Notes under the pieces: model-generated
What the model saw: the letters and a program-made list of their open reading frames with translations, nothing else
What the model was told of the DNA's origin: nothing
Databases searched by the model: none
Shown here: positions 10,683 through 22,300 of the stretch, one piece after another
Layout: each line of letters starts with the position of its first letter
Position numbering within the stretch: position 1 is the first letter of the stretch
From: Diadophis punctatus similis
Taxonomy: Eukaryota > Chordata > Lepidosauria > Squamata > Dipsadidae
Reading direction: 5' to 3'
Length of the DNA: 64,000 nucleotides
Assembly (NCBI GenBank): GCA_023053685.1
Contig: JALIGW010000002.1
Span: 251,299,239 to 251,363,238 of the forward strand
Program-made: the position numbers and the translations under genes

Positions 10683-10689
10683 ACAGAAA

Positions 10690-11290
10690 CAGCAAGATAA
10701 AAGGCTCCCATACTATGGTGCCACCTCATGACAGGACAGAAGTTTTAACTTTCATCAGGAATTCAAGCACTTTGGGAAGATATATAACACAATGCTTATA
10801 ATCAACCGGTTGCACACTTTACAACTGTGCAAGGGCGATTCATATTAGGCAATAGACGTGAAGCAGAGTGAGGAAACAGGAGGGAAGTGGAAGATGAGAT
10901 TGATAATTAAGATGAAATAAAAGAGTATATAGCTGTATAGATATGTATCTACATTAGTAATAACCCTGCAACACTTAGACCTAGAATAACTTTATTGCCA
11001 CTTTGAATGTACACCAATCGGCATACATTAAAATGAAATTTCGTTGCATACAGCTCTCAAAGGTCTCCTATATAATGAAACACTTATAGTTTCATTATAA
11101 ACACAACTTTTAAGGAATGCACTTTCATCCCAAGGCTACCACAACCTGGCCCGCTATTCACACCTGTGATATGCAAATATTAAGCAGGCAATAAACATAA
11201 ACAAATAGAACTAATTTGTTCTTTGATCTGCCTGTTAATCCACCTGTTAATCCAGGCAGATCAAAGCCACCCCAACAGACTTAGCTGCAG
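10690..11290. other. Non-genic stretch with a short LINE remnant
   Basis: AT-rich sequence inside the first intron of gene A. About 10983-11075 matches the LINE-like text repeated near 17521-17550 and 17886 ('ttattgccactttgaatgtacacc'). The rest shows no gene or repeat I can name. Confidence 0.5.
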
Positions 11291-11428
11291 GAGCCAATTC
11301 AAAGAGCTGGCAAACCTACAGGACCAGCATCTGCCTTTTCTAACCTGAAAAGAGGCAGTGGACTCCAAATCCCATCATTCCCACCATTACAATTTCCTAT
11401 CTGCATAGATATTCCCCCACCCCCACCC

Positions 11429-11720
11429 CATCCTAGCCGCAGAGCGTGGAGGCCGGCAGGCCCGGATTTCAAAATTGCACGGATTTTTGCACGGCGCAAG
11501 ATTACCCATGCTCCCCGCCCCAGCAAACGAGAGGGATGGGAGTTGTAGTGCATCCTAGCCGCAGAGCTTGGAGCAGGGAAGCCAGCAGGCCCGATCTTCA
11601 AATTTTTGCACGGCGCAAGATTACCCTTGCTCCCCGCTCCAGCAAACGAGAGGGATGGGAGTTGTAGTGTATCCTAGCCGCAGAGCCCCGGGGGCGGGAA
11701 AGCCAAGCAGGCCCGGACTT
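11429..11720. repeat. GC-rich tandem repeat, about 120-bp unit
   Basis: Two full units and a partial third begin at 11429, 11551 and 11670 with '(c/t)atcctagccgcagagc'; each full unit ends 'gagggatgggagttgtagtg'. The unit includes 'ttgcacggcgcaagattacc'. The array lies within about 400 bases of the predicted gene A first exon. Confidence 0.85.
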
Positions 11721-11838
11721 GGAAGACTTTGCAGCTACGTGATTCCTCTCCTCTTAAGAACGGGACGGGGAAAACACCGGCGGCTCTCCCTTGCATTTCT
11801 CCCCTTTGCAGCTCTCGCTTTTTGCAAAAGCAGCTCAC

Positions 11839-11990
11839 CTAAGTGGCGCGCGCGCTTCGCCCCGGGCCACGCGCCGCTCGCCGGTTCAGCTCCTCCGGAG
11901 GAGTCCCACCGCCAGTCTCTCCACCTCCCCCCCCTTTCCCACCACTTACACAGGGCAGATTAAAACAGCACAGGAAGGTGCATCCAGTAT
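11839..11990 (-). promoter_or_regulatory. Gene A promoter and non-coding first exon
   Basis: A CpG-rich block (cgcgcgcgcttcgccccggg) carries on the minus strand a near-consensus donor CTTAG|GTGAGC, with the exon ending at 11839. This would be the untranslated first exon, spliced to the acceptor at 8292. The transcription start is not visible; I place it between about 11,900 and 12,060 by base composition only. It faces away from the gene C promoter near 16.3 kb. Confidence 0.5.
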
Positions 11991-12164
11991 TTAAATCCCC
12001 CATCCCTCTCTCTTTCTCTCCAAGGCCCGGGCCTCTCTAGCAAGCAGCCTCTCTCGCTGTCTTTAACCCACTGAGTACCTCGCTCCGCTGAGTCCTTTCC
12101 CGAAATCCAGGCGCAAAGCAGAGTCTTTCTCTTGCGCTGGGATGCAGGTAGTTTCCTTGTTTAG

Positions 12165-12291
12165 GAGAGGAGAGGAGAGGAGAGAGAGGCGAGGAGAGGA
12201 GAGGAGAGGAGAGAAGAGAAGAGAAGAGAAGAGAAGAGAAGAGAAGAGAAGAGAAGAGAAGAGAAGAGAAGAGAAGAGAAGAGAAGAGAAG
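12165..12291 (+). repeat. GAGAGG/AGAAG microsatellite
   Basis: Purine-only array passing from agagg to gagaa units, directly joined to a CR1 3' end at 12292, so it is probably an expanded LINE tail. Confidence 0.95.
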
Positions 12292-12484
12292 AGTTGGAAG
12301 GGACCTTGGAGGTCTTCTAGTCCAACCCCCTGCTCAGGCAGGAAACTATACCATTTCAGACAAATGCTTGACCAGCCTTTTCTTAAAAACTTCCAGTGTT
12401 GGAGCATTCACAACTTCTGGAAGCAAGTTGTTACACTAATTAATTGTTCTAACTGATAGGAAATTTCTTGTTAGTTCTAGGTTG
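12292..12484 (-). mobile_element. CR1 LINE 3' end
   Basis: Complement of the CR1 3' UTR: 'gttggaagggaccttggagg' through 'gtgttggagcattcacaac'. Tail side is fused to the purine microsatellite. Confidence 0.85.
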
Positions 12485-12543
12485 TTGTATTTTTTTTCCT
12501 TCTGTTTATCTGGCTGTTGTCTTTTGAGATTGTGGCTCTGAAG

Positions 12544-13245
12544 TAAGGTGACCAGACGTCCCGCTTTTGGCGGGACAGTCCCGCTTTTCAGTAATTTGTC
12601 CCGCGTCCCGCAGCGTTTCCAAAAAGTCCCGCTTTTTAAATTTGAATTTGCCCTGCAGGGTGAAATCCTGCCGTTCGGCCGTGCCAGTCGTTCGGCGTAG
12701 AGCCGATGGAACTGGCGGCAGTCGCGGCGCTTCTCCCGCCCGCTTCCCTCGCCCGGCTGGACGCCGCCATTCAGGTTATTTTGTCCTCTGCGCATGAGCA
12801 AGTTCTGCGCATGCGCAAAGGACAAAATAACCCGAATGGCGGCGTCCAGCCGGGCGAGGGAAGCGGGCGGGAGAAGCCCCGCGCCGTGACCGCTGCCAGT
12901 TCTGCGCATGCGTAGAGGACAAAATAACCCGAATGGCGGCGTCCAGCCGAGCGAGGGAAGCGGGCCGGAGAAGCCCCGCACCGCGACCGCCACCAGTTCC
13001 ATCAGCTCTATGCCAAACGACTGGCCCGGCCGAACCGGCAGGATTTCACCCCTCTGCGGCGACGAACAGTAAGCCTGCGCCAGTAGGAACCCACCCCTGG
13101 CTGCGATGAAGGGGGGGTGTTTGCGGGGGGGTGCACAAAGCTGCAGGATAAGAGAGACGGAACCCTCCCGTCTTGCTCCCTTAGAAACCCCCCCCCCCTC
13201 ATCAATGGTGTCCCGCTTTACAAAAAATAAAATCTGGTCACCTTA
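12544..13245. mobile_element. hAT-type MITE (TAAGGTGACC family) with nested MITE
   Basis: Perfect inverted ends TAAGGTGACC...GGTCACCTTA and an exact 8-bp duplication CTCTGAAG. An inner element (about 12654-13056) has CAGGGTGAAAT / ATTTCACCCCT ends like the copies at 37233 and 52720, and holds large inverted GC-rich arms with CTGCGCATGCGC motifs. Confidence 0.9.
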
Positions 13246-13434
13246 CTCTGAAGGATGGATGGCTAACGTTGCGGGACACACTTTGACCATGGACAGATGG
13301 GGGGGCAGGTGATGTTCTGTCTAGCTCCTTGCGGTTCGTGAATTCTGCGGGTACATTTACACTGTTTCCCAACCTTGGCAACTTTAAGATGGGGACTTCA
13401 ACTGTCCCCCTCCCAACTTAAAGTTGGCTGTCTG

Positions 13435-13783
13435 GAAAATCCTGGGAGTAAGACCACACCTGGAATACTGCATCCAGTTTTGGTCATCACATTAGAAAAA
13501 AAGGTGTTGAGACGTTGGGAAAAGTGCAAAGAAGAGCAACTAAGATGAATAAAGGCGTGGAAACTAAAACATATGAAGAACGGTTGCAGGATTTGGGTTT
13601 GGCTAGTCTAGAGAAAAAAATGATTAGGGGGAGGGCATTCCAGTGTTTGAGAGGTTGCCACAAAGAGGAGGGAGTCAACTTATCTTCCAGAGGGCAAGAC
13701 AAGAAGCAATGGATGGAAACTAATCAAGGAGAGAAGCAACCTGGAACTAAGGAGAAACTTCCTAACAGTGAGGAAAATTACTG
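13435..13783 (+). mobile_element. CR1 LINE fragment, RT C-terminus and 3' UTR
   Basis: Sense-strand CR1 text from 'ccacacctggaatactgcatcc' to 'cctaacagtgaggaaaatta'. Translations show the TYEERLQDLGLASL and FQCLRGCHKEEGV motifs of CR1 reverse transcriptase. Confidence 0.85.
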
Positions 13784-13784
13784 T

Positions 13785-13879
13785 ATTTTTTGGAGTATAA
13801 GACGCACTTTAGTTTTGAGGGAGGAAAATAGGCGGAAAAAATCTACCTACCAGGTATTCATCTGGCTAGCGTCCCCAGA

Positions 13880-13880
<1 letters not shown>
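13785..13880. mobile_element. Truncated CCGTATTTTTC-type MITE
   Basis: Left end 'ctgtattttttggagtataagacgcac' only; cut off by the ATAG array that follows. Confidence 0.65.
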
Positions 13881-14165
<285 letters not shown>

Positions 14166-14169
14166 ACCT

Positions 14170-14890
14170 TCTGCCACACAGTTCCCAGCAACCGGTGAGA
14201 TCCCACACAGTTGGTCTCCTCCAGGTCCCGTCAGCTAAACAGTGCCGGCTGGCGGGCCCTCAGTGTCACGGTGTGATTATTGCCTGTTATATGTATATGC
14301 AGGGAGATGCATCCCTATTCAATATAATGGTTTATTCCTGAGCACGTGATTGATATGTTATTGTACGCATGTGTGCATTCCATTCTCCGCTCTACCCTTC
14401 TTGCTCTGTCTTCCATTGAGAGAAGACGCACATTTTTATATCAGAGATGTAAACAAATGAGGATTTATTGTTTTGTACCGAAATAAATATTTTACTTAGA
14501 CTTTTAAACTGCGGTTTCATTTCTAATGTCTGATGTCCGGGAAAAGATCAAACATCACCTCTGTGAGATTAATTCTCACATCTGTCACTCAGGGGAGGGC
14601 CTTCTCTGTGGCTGCCCCAGCTCTCTGGAACCAGTTACCTCCGGAGGTCCGGACTGTCCCCATCCTATTGGCCTTCCGAAAAGCAGTAAAGACCTGGCTT
14701 TTCCGGCAGGCTTGAGGCCGTTGATCTTGCGGCTATAATCAAAGAGATCCAGCCATGAAATGATATGTATGGGTTTTAAATTGTTTTAATGTTTGAGATA
14801 TTTTTAAATGTTTATTCTGTTGTTAAGCCACCCAGAGTCCTTTGGGAGTTGGGCGGCATATACATTTAATAAATTACATTACATTACATT
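14170..14890 (+). mobile_element. L3/CR1-type LINE 3' end interrupted by a solo LTR
   Basis: Sense text 'cacagttggtctcctccagg' to 'ggcgggccctcag', then after the LTR 'gggagggccttctctgtgg' to 'gggcggcatatacatttaat' and an (ATTAC)n tail. Translation includes NQLPPEVRTVPILLAFRKA, as in the copies at 26.8, 47.9 and 54.9 kb. Confidence 0.85.
14264..14587 (+). mobile_element. Solo LTR 1
   Basis: Begins TGTCACGG, ends TGTCA, flanked by an exact 5-bp duplication CTCAG inside the LINE at 14170-14890. Contains AATAAA in 'accgaaataaatattttac'. No internal retroelement genes remain. It belongs to the same family as the LTRs at 17558, 18069 and 22301. Confidence 0.85.
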
Positions 14891-14895
14891 ACATT

Positions 14896-15480
<585 letters not shown>

Positions 15481-15852
15481 CTCAACTTACAATCATTTGT
15501 TTAGTGACCAATGTTACAAAGACATGAAAGAAGTGACTTATGGCCCTTTTTCACACTTACAACCATTTGCAGCATTCCCTATGGCCACGTGATGGGCACT
15601 TGTAAGCCGGCATTGTTTCATTAAGGTTGCAGTGTCCCAGGGTCATGTGATCATATTTGTGACCTTCTGACAAGCGAAATCAACGGGGAAGCCAGATTCC
15701 CTTACCAACCGTCTTGCTAACTTTAACAACTGCAGCGACATTCACTGTGGCAAGAAAGGTCGTAAAATGGGGCCAAACTCACTTAATAACTCTCTTACTC
15801 AGCGCGGAGATGTTGGGCTCAGTTGCGGCGGTGCTTTGAGGACCACCAGTAT
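15481..15852. mobile_element. Tigger/pogo-like MITE
   Basis: Landmarks 'acaatcatttgtttagtgacc', 'ccagggtcatgtgatc' and 'ctcagttgcggcggtgctttgagg' are diverged family text. Adjoins the microsatellite. Confidence 0.75.
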
Positions 15853-15939
15853 GGAGCCTCTGGCTTCCTTCTTCCCAGCCTCCTCTGATCAGAGTCGCTC
15901 CCATCATCCCCGACCACTCTCCCTGCTTGCCAACCCCAC

Positions 15940-16420
15940 TGCGCACCTTCCACCTGGCTCCGCAGGGAAGGGAAGGGCTTGGCGCCAGGTTGGAGATCGT
16001 AAGCCAGCCACCAGCCCGAGGACTCAGCTAGCTAGCACCTTCCAGATCCGGCAGCTCAGCCACAACTCCCATCGTCCCCGATCGGCCAGCTGGCTGGGGA
16101 TGCTGGGCTTGGGGATCCCTTCCTCTTCACTTTGGAATTCCCGTGCGCCCGCCGGTTGCTTCTTCCTCTCGGCAAGCCGGCGCGGCCAGCAGATGGCTCC
16201 GGTTTCTCGGCTGGCCTCGGCCTCCCGAAAGAAGCTCCTCTTTTCCCCCTCTCTTCCTTCTCCCTCGCTCCCCCGCTCGGCGACCTCGGAGGGGCTGGTC
16301 TTCCTCGAGGCCGAGGCTCCGAGATCCGGTCTATGGAGCCGAAGAGTCCGCGCCTTCGGGTGGGGAAGGCTTTGGCGCTCGGCCTGAACCAAACGGCCGA
16401 CCAAAGACGGGGCTTGGTGG
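15940..16420 (+). promoter_or_regulatory. CpG-rich block, probable gene C promoter
   Basis: GC- and CpG-rich single-copy-looking sequence directly upstream of the KRAB exons on the same strand, containing the candidate first coding exon. No TATA box is evident. Assignment rests on position and composition. Confidence 0.45.
16333..16359 (+). CDS. Gene C candidate first coding exon
   Basis: An ATG in the CpG-rich block opens nine codons (MEPKSPRLR) that end in phase 0 at CGG|GTGGGG, a usable though not strong donor. The KRAB-A exon at 18784 is open in phase 0, so the join is in frame. KRAB zinc-finger genes often have such a very short first coding exon (established). Other starts are possible, including a SCAN exon I could not find between 12 and 18.7 kb. 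I rate this as a working model only. Confidence 0.35.
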
Positions 16421-16845
16421 CGGGTGGGACGCTCAGTTGCGACCCTATCCCTTCTTCGAGTTGGAGCAGGGGGTTGGACTAGAAGACCTCTGAGGTCCCC
16501 TCCAGCTCTTGAGATCTTATGATTCCTCCCCTCCACTCGTCCAGCCGAGGCATCCACCATCCTTGAGGGGAGCAGAAAAGAGGCGTCCGAGCTGACAGAA
16601 GGTAACCGACGGCCTTGCTTCTGTTGCATGCATCTCTCTTTCCCACTTGCCTTTCCGAGAAAAGGATGGATTTTAAAAAATAAAATAAAATAAAAAGCAG
16701 GTTGGATGGTTAAAAGCATCCTTCCTCACCAGGGGTGAGTTCTGGATGCCGGGAGCAACAATTGGCTGGGGAATTGTGGGAGTTCACACAACTTAAGTTA
16801 CTGACACACTGCTGTCTTAGATGCCCCTGGGGTTCATCTTAATAC

Positions 16846-17388
16846 AGGTAGTCCTCGGCCTACAACACTTGCGACCTTCAAGGAGAGACTGGACTGCCAT
16901 CTGTCTCAAATGGTGTAGGAACTCCTGCTTGAGCAGGGGGTTGGACTAGATGACCTACAAGGTCCCTTCCAACTCTAATAATAAATCTAAAATCTACAGC
17001 AGTTTGTTGAGTGACCGTTCGAAATTACAGCATCACTGGAAAAAAAAGTGAATTACGACCTTACCTTTTTTCACAACTATGACCATTGCAGCATCCCCAT
17101 GGTCACGTGATTAAAATTCAGATGCTTTGACAACTGGATCATATTTATGACGGTTGCAGTGTCCCTGGGGGTCATGGGATCACCCTTTGTGACCTTCTGA
17201 CAAGCAAAGTCAATGGGGAAGCCAGATTCACTTAACAACCATGTTACTAATTTAGCAACTGCAGTGATTCACTTAACCAGCGGGGCAAGAAAAGTCATAA
17301 AATGGGGCAGAACAACAAATTTCTCACTTAACAACATAAATTTTTGGCTCAATTGTGGTTGTAAGTTGAGGACTACCGGTACCTGTAT
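16846..17388. mobile_element. Tigger/pogo-like MITE with CR1 insertion
   Basis: Ends CAGGTAGTCCTCGGCCTAC and GTTGAGGACTACCGGTACCTG, with TA on both sides. A CR1 3' end (about 16865-16990, plus) lies near the left end. Confidence 0.8.
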
Positions 17389-17437
17389 CATATTAGTAGG
17401 AGTTTCTTTATTTTTTAGATATATTTTTATTGTTTAC

Positions 17438-17960
17438 AATAAAATAGATGAATAGAATAGAATAGAATAGAATAGAATAGAATAGAATAGAATAGAATAG
17501 AATAGAATAGAATAATAGAATAGAATCTTTATTGTCACTTTGAACGTACACTAATCGTGACGATGTGAGAATAAATCCTCACAGAGGCGAAATAGATCTT
17601 TTCCCCGGAATTCTGACATTAGAAAAGAAACCGCAGTTTAAAAGTCTAAGTAAAAATATTTATTTCGGTACAAAAACAATAAATCTCATTAACTACATGC
17701 CTGATATAAAAGTAGGTCTTCCTTCAATGGAAGCCAGGAACAGAAGGAGAGATCGGAGAAAGGAATGCACACATGCGTACAAGAACATATTAATCACATG
17801 CTCAGGAATAAACCATTATAATGAATAGGGATGCAGCTCCCTGCATATACATATAACAGGCAATAAATCACTGCATGACAAATCGGCATACATTAAAATG
17901 AAATTTCATTGCCTACAGCTCTCAAAGGGTCACCACCTCCAATATACACTACACATAAAC
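17438..17960 (-). mobile_element. LINE 3' end with (AATAG)n tail, split by solo LTR
   Basis: Minus-strand reading ends '...gtgacaataaagattctatt' then (CTATT)n, i.e. AATAG on the plus strand at 17441-17520. The second part resumes at 17886 'catacattaaaatgaaattt'. Similar text lies at 10983 and 32622. AATAG-seeding LINE tails are described for snake genomes (established knowledge). Confidence 0.7.
17558..17880 (-). mobile_element. Solo LTR 2
   Basis: TGACGATG...CATGACA on the plus strand, exact 5-bp duplication AATCG on both sides. On the minus strand it carries the same AATAAATATTTTTAC poly(A)-signal region as LTR 1. Confidence 0.85.
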
Positions 17961-18030
17961 ATGACTAAATAAATAAATAAATACATACATACATACATAC
18001 ATACATACATACATACATACATACATACAA
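17960..18030 (+). repeat. AAAT and CATA microsatellite
   Basis: (TAAA)n followed by (CATA)n, about 70 bases, between LTR 2 and LTR 3. Confidence 0.95.
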
Positions 18031-18068
18031 AATACATACAAAACTTACACAGGGCATAGAGAAACAAC

Positions 18069-18383
18069 TGTCAGGCAGTGATTTTATATTGCCTGTTACA
18101 TGTATATGCAGGGGAGATGCATCCCTATCAAATATAATGGTTTATTCCCGAGCACGTGATTAATATGTTCCTAGTACGCATGTGCACATTCCTTTCTTTG
18201 TCCCTTCTTCTGCTTCTGTAAGGAGCAAGACCTTTTTTTTTTAGCCAGGATGTGATTTATTTGTTTTTGTACCGAAATAAATATTTTATACCTTAGTATT
18301 TAAACTGCGGTTTTCTTTCAATAATGTCAGAGTTTCAGGAAAAGATCTATTTCGCCTCTGATGAGAGTAATTCTTATCTAACA
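18069..18383 (+). mobile_element. Solo LTR 3
   Basis: TGTCAGGC...ATCTAACA with exact 5-bp duplication ACAAC. Shares 'tgcctgttacatgtatatgc' and 'accgaaataaatattttata' with LTR 1, same orientation. Confidence 0.85.
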
Positions 18384-18783
18384 ACAACACAGTCTAATTT
18401 GGATGTATACATGTACATTTGGATGTATACATGTACATGGCGAGAAAAACGAATCTTGCGAATTTACCAGACGGATGGCATAGGGAACAAAGCTGTCCAC
18501 TTAACAACCATGTTACTAACTTAACAAATGCAGTGATTCACTTGAACAACTGTGGCAAGAAAGGGCATAAAAAGTGACCTCCCCTTTTCTCCCTGACAGA
18601 TTTGGCAAAATGATGTGTGTGTTCGTCTTTGGAACTTTCCCTCCTCCGGGAGGAACAGAGACGGTGACCACGGAACCTTGTCAGGTAGCAGAGGGGTTGG
18701 GGGGGGGAACCGAAATATGCCGCGCTTAATAAAATGAAGCTCCCAAGGGAAACCATTGCCCCAATCTTTTCTGTCCTCTGCAG

Positions 18784-18913
18784 GCACCACCGTTCTCATT
18801 TGAAGAGGTGGCTGTGTACTTTACAGAGGTAGAGTGGACACTCCTGGACGCAGAGCAGAGAGACCTGTACTGGGATGTCATGCAAGAAAACTACGAGACT
18901 GTGGCTTCGCTGG
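18784..18913 (+). CDS. Gene C KRAB-A exon
   Basis: Encodes a complete KRAB A box, opening [18 protein letters not shown] and ending [14 protein letters not shown] boxes in vertebrate zinc-finger proteins usually recruit TRIM28/KAP1 for heterochromatin silencing (established). The acceptor is TCTGTCCTCTGCAG, ending at 18783, and the donor is CTGG|GTAAAA at 18914. The exon is open in phase 0 and leaves in phase 1, joining exactly to the KRAB-B exon. The key MLE triplet of classical KRAB-A is MQE here (DVMQENYE). This variant occurs in older KRAB families, some of which bind KAP1 poorly, so repression through KAP1 should not be assumed. The signature is unambiguous. Confidence 0.92.
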
Positions 18914-19049
18914 GTAAAAATCCCCTCTCCCCACCCCCACCCCCCCTTTACTTAGTGGGGTGCAAATGGGAATTGCAGCAAAATGAGGGCTGTGAAGCCA
19001 TCTCCCTGCCAGCTGTACTTTTATAGGTAGTCTCGATTTAAGTCGCCCA

Positions 19050-20108
19050 CTACCACTTTATAAGGCCTTAGTAAGGCCACACCTGGAATTCTGCATCCAG
19101 GTTCGGTCACCACATTACAAAAAAGATGTAGAGACTTTGGAAAAAGTGCAGAAAAGAGCAACTAAGATGATGAAAGGCCTGGAGGCTAAAACATATGAGG
19201 AATGGTTGCAGGATTTGGGTTTTGCTAGAGAAAAGAAGGATTAATTTAATTTAATTTAATTTAATTTAATTTAATTTAATAGATTTGTATGCCGCCCAAC
19301 TCCCGAGGGACTCGGGGACTCGGGGACATGATAGCAGTATTCCAGTGTTTGAGAGGCTGTCAGAAAGAGGAGGGGGTCAATTTCTTTTCCAAAGCACCAG
19401 AGGGCAGGACAAGAAACAATGGATGGAAACTACCGTATTTTTCAGAGTATAAGATGCACCGGAGTATAACACGCACCTTAGTTTTTGGGGAGGAAAATGG
19501 GGGGGGGGGGTGTCAACCTACCAGGTATTCATCTGGCTAGCGTCCTTAGTCTGTTCAGCTTCAGTACATTATTTTATCCTCTGGTTAGGGCTGAAAAAGC
19601 CTTTTTCAGAGGGAGTAGGAATGAAAACAAGCCTACAAAGACTTAGGACAGGAAAAACTGCTTCGGAGGGAGTAGGAATTTTTTTAAAAAATGCTGCAAG
19701 CCAGGAAGATCGTTAACACCGCGTTAGGGCTGAAAAGCACCGCTTTTTCAGAGGGGGTAGGAATGAAAACAAACCTGCTAAGACTTAGGGCTGGAAAAAA
19801 CCTTCTTCGGAGGGAATAGGAAGCCGGGAAGATCATTAGCATCTCATTAGGGCTGGGGAAAAAAAGCTTCGAAAAAGCTACATTCGAAGTATAAGATGCA
19901 CCCAAATTTTCAGCCTCTTTTAGGGAGGAAAAAAAGGTGCGTCTTATACTCCGAAAAATACAGTAATCAAGGACAGAAGCAACCTGGAATTGAGAAACTT
20001 CCTAACAGTGAGGACAATTAACCAGTGGAACAGCTTGCCACCAGAAGTTGTGGGTGCTTCATCCCTGGAGGTTTTTAAGAAGAGACTGGATAGTCACTTG
20101 TCTGAAAG
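19050..20108 (+). mobile_element. CR1 LINE fragment, split by two insertions
   Basis: CR1 sense text from 'taaggccacacctggaattc' to 'ggatagtcacttgtctgaaa'. It is interrupted by an antisense L3-type tail (TTTAA array plus 'gccgcccaactcccgaggga', about 19223-19325) and by the MITE at 19433-19963, which entered at a TA. Confidence 0.85.
19433..19963. mobile_element. TA-flanked MITE with CCGTATTTTTC ends
   Basis: CCGTATTTTTCAGAGTATAAG to CTCCGAAAAATACAG, flanked by TA and inserted in the CR1 motif 'ggatggaaacTA|atcaagga'. The interior contains a partly inverted internal repeat of 'ctgcaagccaggaagatcgttaa' text. Confidence 0.85.
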
Positions 20109-20110
20109 TG

Positions 20111-20302
20111 GGCAGTGATGGCGAACCTTTTCAGTATCGAGTGCCCAAACCGGAATGCATGTGCGCGTGCCGGAGCCCCGAAAACGTGGTCTTCACGTGC
20201 TCTGGAGCCCCGGAAACCCAAAGACCAGCTGGCTGGGGAATTCTGGGAGTTGAAGTCCAGACATCTTCAAGTTGCCAAGGTTGGGAAACACTGCCTTAAG
20301 GC
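20111..20302. mobile_element. Partial hAT-type MITEs
   Basis: Left end CAGTGATGGCGAACCTTTTC of the GTGATGGCGAACC family followed by about 95 bases of its interior, then half of a CCAACCTTGGCAACTT-type hairpin MITE ('ctggggaattctgggagttg'). Confidence 0.6.
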
Positions 20303-20435
20303 ATGCAAGCCGCAGCTGAGTGGCTTTGGTCCAGTCACTTTCTCTCAGCCCAACCCTCTTCACAGGGTTGTTGGCAGGAAAATAGGAGGAGGAAGGAGTA
20401 TTAGGTACATTTGCCACTTTGGGATTGGATGAGAG

Positions 20436-20469
<34 letters not shown>

Positions 20470-20532
20470 CACAGAGAGAGAGAGATTTTAAAAGGTCTCC
20501 TATCTTAAAAGGGATTTAAAAAATCCAATATA

Positions 20533-20933
20533 CTGTATTTTTCGGAGTATAAGACGCACCGGAGTATAAGACGCATCTTAGTTTTTGGGGAGGAAAATAG
20601 TGAAAAAAAATCTGCCTACCAGGTATTCATCCGGCTAGCGTCCTTAGTCTGGTCAGCTTCAGCACATTATTTTATCCCCTCGTTAGGGCTGGAAAAAACC
20701 TTATTCGGAGCAAGTAGCAATGAAAAAAAAGCCTGCAAAGACTTAGGGCTGGAAAAAACCTTATTCAGAGAGAGTAGCAATGAAAAAGCCTGCAAGCCAA
20801 TAAGAGCCGGGAAGATCATTAGGCCTGGGGGAAAAAAGCTTCGAAAAAGCTACATTCAGAATATGAGATGCACCCAAATTTTCAGCCTCTTTTAAGGGGG
20901 GGAAAGGTGTGTCTTATACTCCGAAAAATACGG
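20533..20933. mobile_element. TA-flanked MITE with CCGTATTTTTC ends
   Basis: CTGTATTTTTCGGAGTATAAG to CTCCGAAAAATACGG, 401 bp, same family as 19433-19963, immediately followed by a Tigger-like MITE. Confidence 0.85.
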
Positions 20934-20934
20934 T

Positions 20935-21312
20935 AGGTAGTCCTTGATGTATGACCACCACTGAGCCAAACATTTCAGTTGCTAAACAGTTTAGTTGTCC
21001 AAGTGAGTTTTGCCCCATTTTATAACCTTTCTTGCTACAGTTGTTTAGTGAGTCACTGCAATTGTTAAGCTAGTAACACGGTTGTTAAATGAATCAGGTT
21101 TCCCCATTGACAAAAAGCGACCACATGACCCCAAGATACTGCAACCGTCATCAATGTGAGTCGGTTGCCAAGCATTTGAACTTTTAATCACGGGAACGCG
21201 GGGATGCTGCAATTGTTGTAAGTGTGAAAAAAAAGTCATAAGTCACTTTTTTTTAAGTGCCGTTGTTAACGTCAAACATTCACTAAATGAATGATTGTAA
21301 CTCAAGGACTGC
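20935..21312. mobile_element. Tigger/pogo-like MITE
   Basis: GGTAGTCCTTGATGTATGACC to CTCAAGGACTGCCTG, with 'gaatcaggtttccccattgac' and 'ttgccaagcatttgaac' inside. Confidence 0.75.
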
Positions 21313-21493
21313 CTGTAGTCATCTCTAGCTTGGGGCTCCTCAAGATTCAACCATTTTTTAAAAATACAAAATTCCCTTTCATTTGCGAGGTGACCACAGT
21401 TGCCTTAAACTGGCAAGCATTTCCTACGTTGGTAGCCCCTGTCCAAAGAACATTTCATTTTGCATTATTTTTTAGAAATCAGACCCTTTAAAC

Positions 21494-22278
21494 CAGTGGT
21501 TCCCAACCTGGGGGTCGGGACCCCTTTGGGGGTCGAATGACCATTTCCCAGGGGTCGCCCCGGCATCCTCAGCTCCCCCCCCCCCAAGCCTGGCCATATC
21601 GGCTCAACTCGCCCGAGCTCTCCTATTGGTCGGGAGAGGTGCCATTCGGTGAGAGGCGTTTGTGACGCCTGGCATCAGCTAAGGGGCGGGGCATCGCAAG
21701 ATTGCGCGCTGGAGAGTACAAGGCGGTGCTTAAGACATCTGTGGCCGACCCTGTCTCCTGCTCGCAGCGGCAGTTTCTTCCCACTGGTGTCGAAGGGAAA
21801 GGGAGTCACGGGAGGGAATGGCCAGCCAACGACCACTTAAGTTTCACAGCGCATGACGGTGGGAAGGAGGACAGCTGGGTCGAAATCGTCTGTCTGCCCT
21901 CTCGCCCTCGGCTGGCGCGGAGACCCAGCGAACTAAGAGGCAAACAGGGAGGGAGGGAAGAGAGAGACTGAGAGATATTAGCGCAGGGCTAGCCTGATCA
22001 TGTAGCCTTGGTGCTGAGGGCGCCACCGCCGGGGGCAGGAGGAGCTAAGCCGGAGGGAACTGGAGAAGGAGGTGGTGCCGGAGCATGGTCCATCGCCGCC
22101 GCCTTGCTCCATATGATCAGGCTAGCCCTGTGCTAATATCTCTCAGTCTCTCTCTTCCCTCCCTCCCTGTTTGCCTCTTTGTTCGCTGGGTCTCCAAAAT
22201 AATTTTATGGTTGGGGGTCACCACAACATGAGGAACTATATTAAGGGGTCGTGGCATTAGAAAGGTTGGGAACCACTG
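21494..22278. mobile_element. SPIN-like hAT element with palindromic interior
   Basis: Ends CAGTGGTTCCCAACCTGGGG and GGTTGGGAACCACTG with exact 8-bp duplication CTTTAAAC. The right part 'aaaataattttatggttggg' and 'caccacaacatgaggaacta' match my recollection of SPIN (Space Invader) hAT elements. The middle (about 21912-22200) is a large inverted repeat. Confidence 0.85.
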
Positions 22279-22300
22279 CTTTAAACGTTCTTACACTTTG

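Noticed and set aside
15767..16387. 206-codon plus-strand frame upstream of the KRAB exon, tested as a missing SCAN exon
   Set aside because: It starts in a Tigger-like MITE and shows none of the SCAN landmarks; read as CpG-rich promoter DNA.
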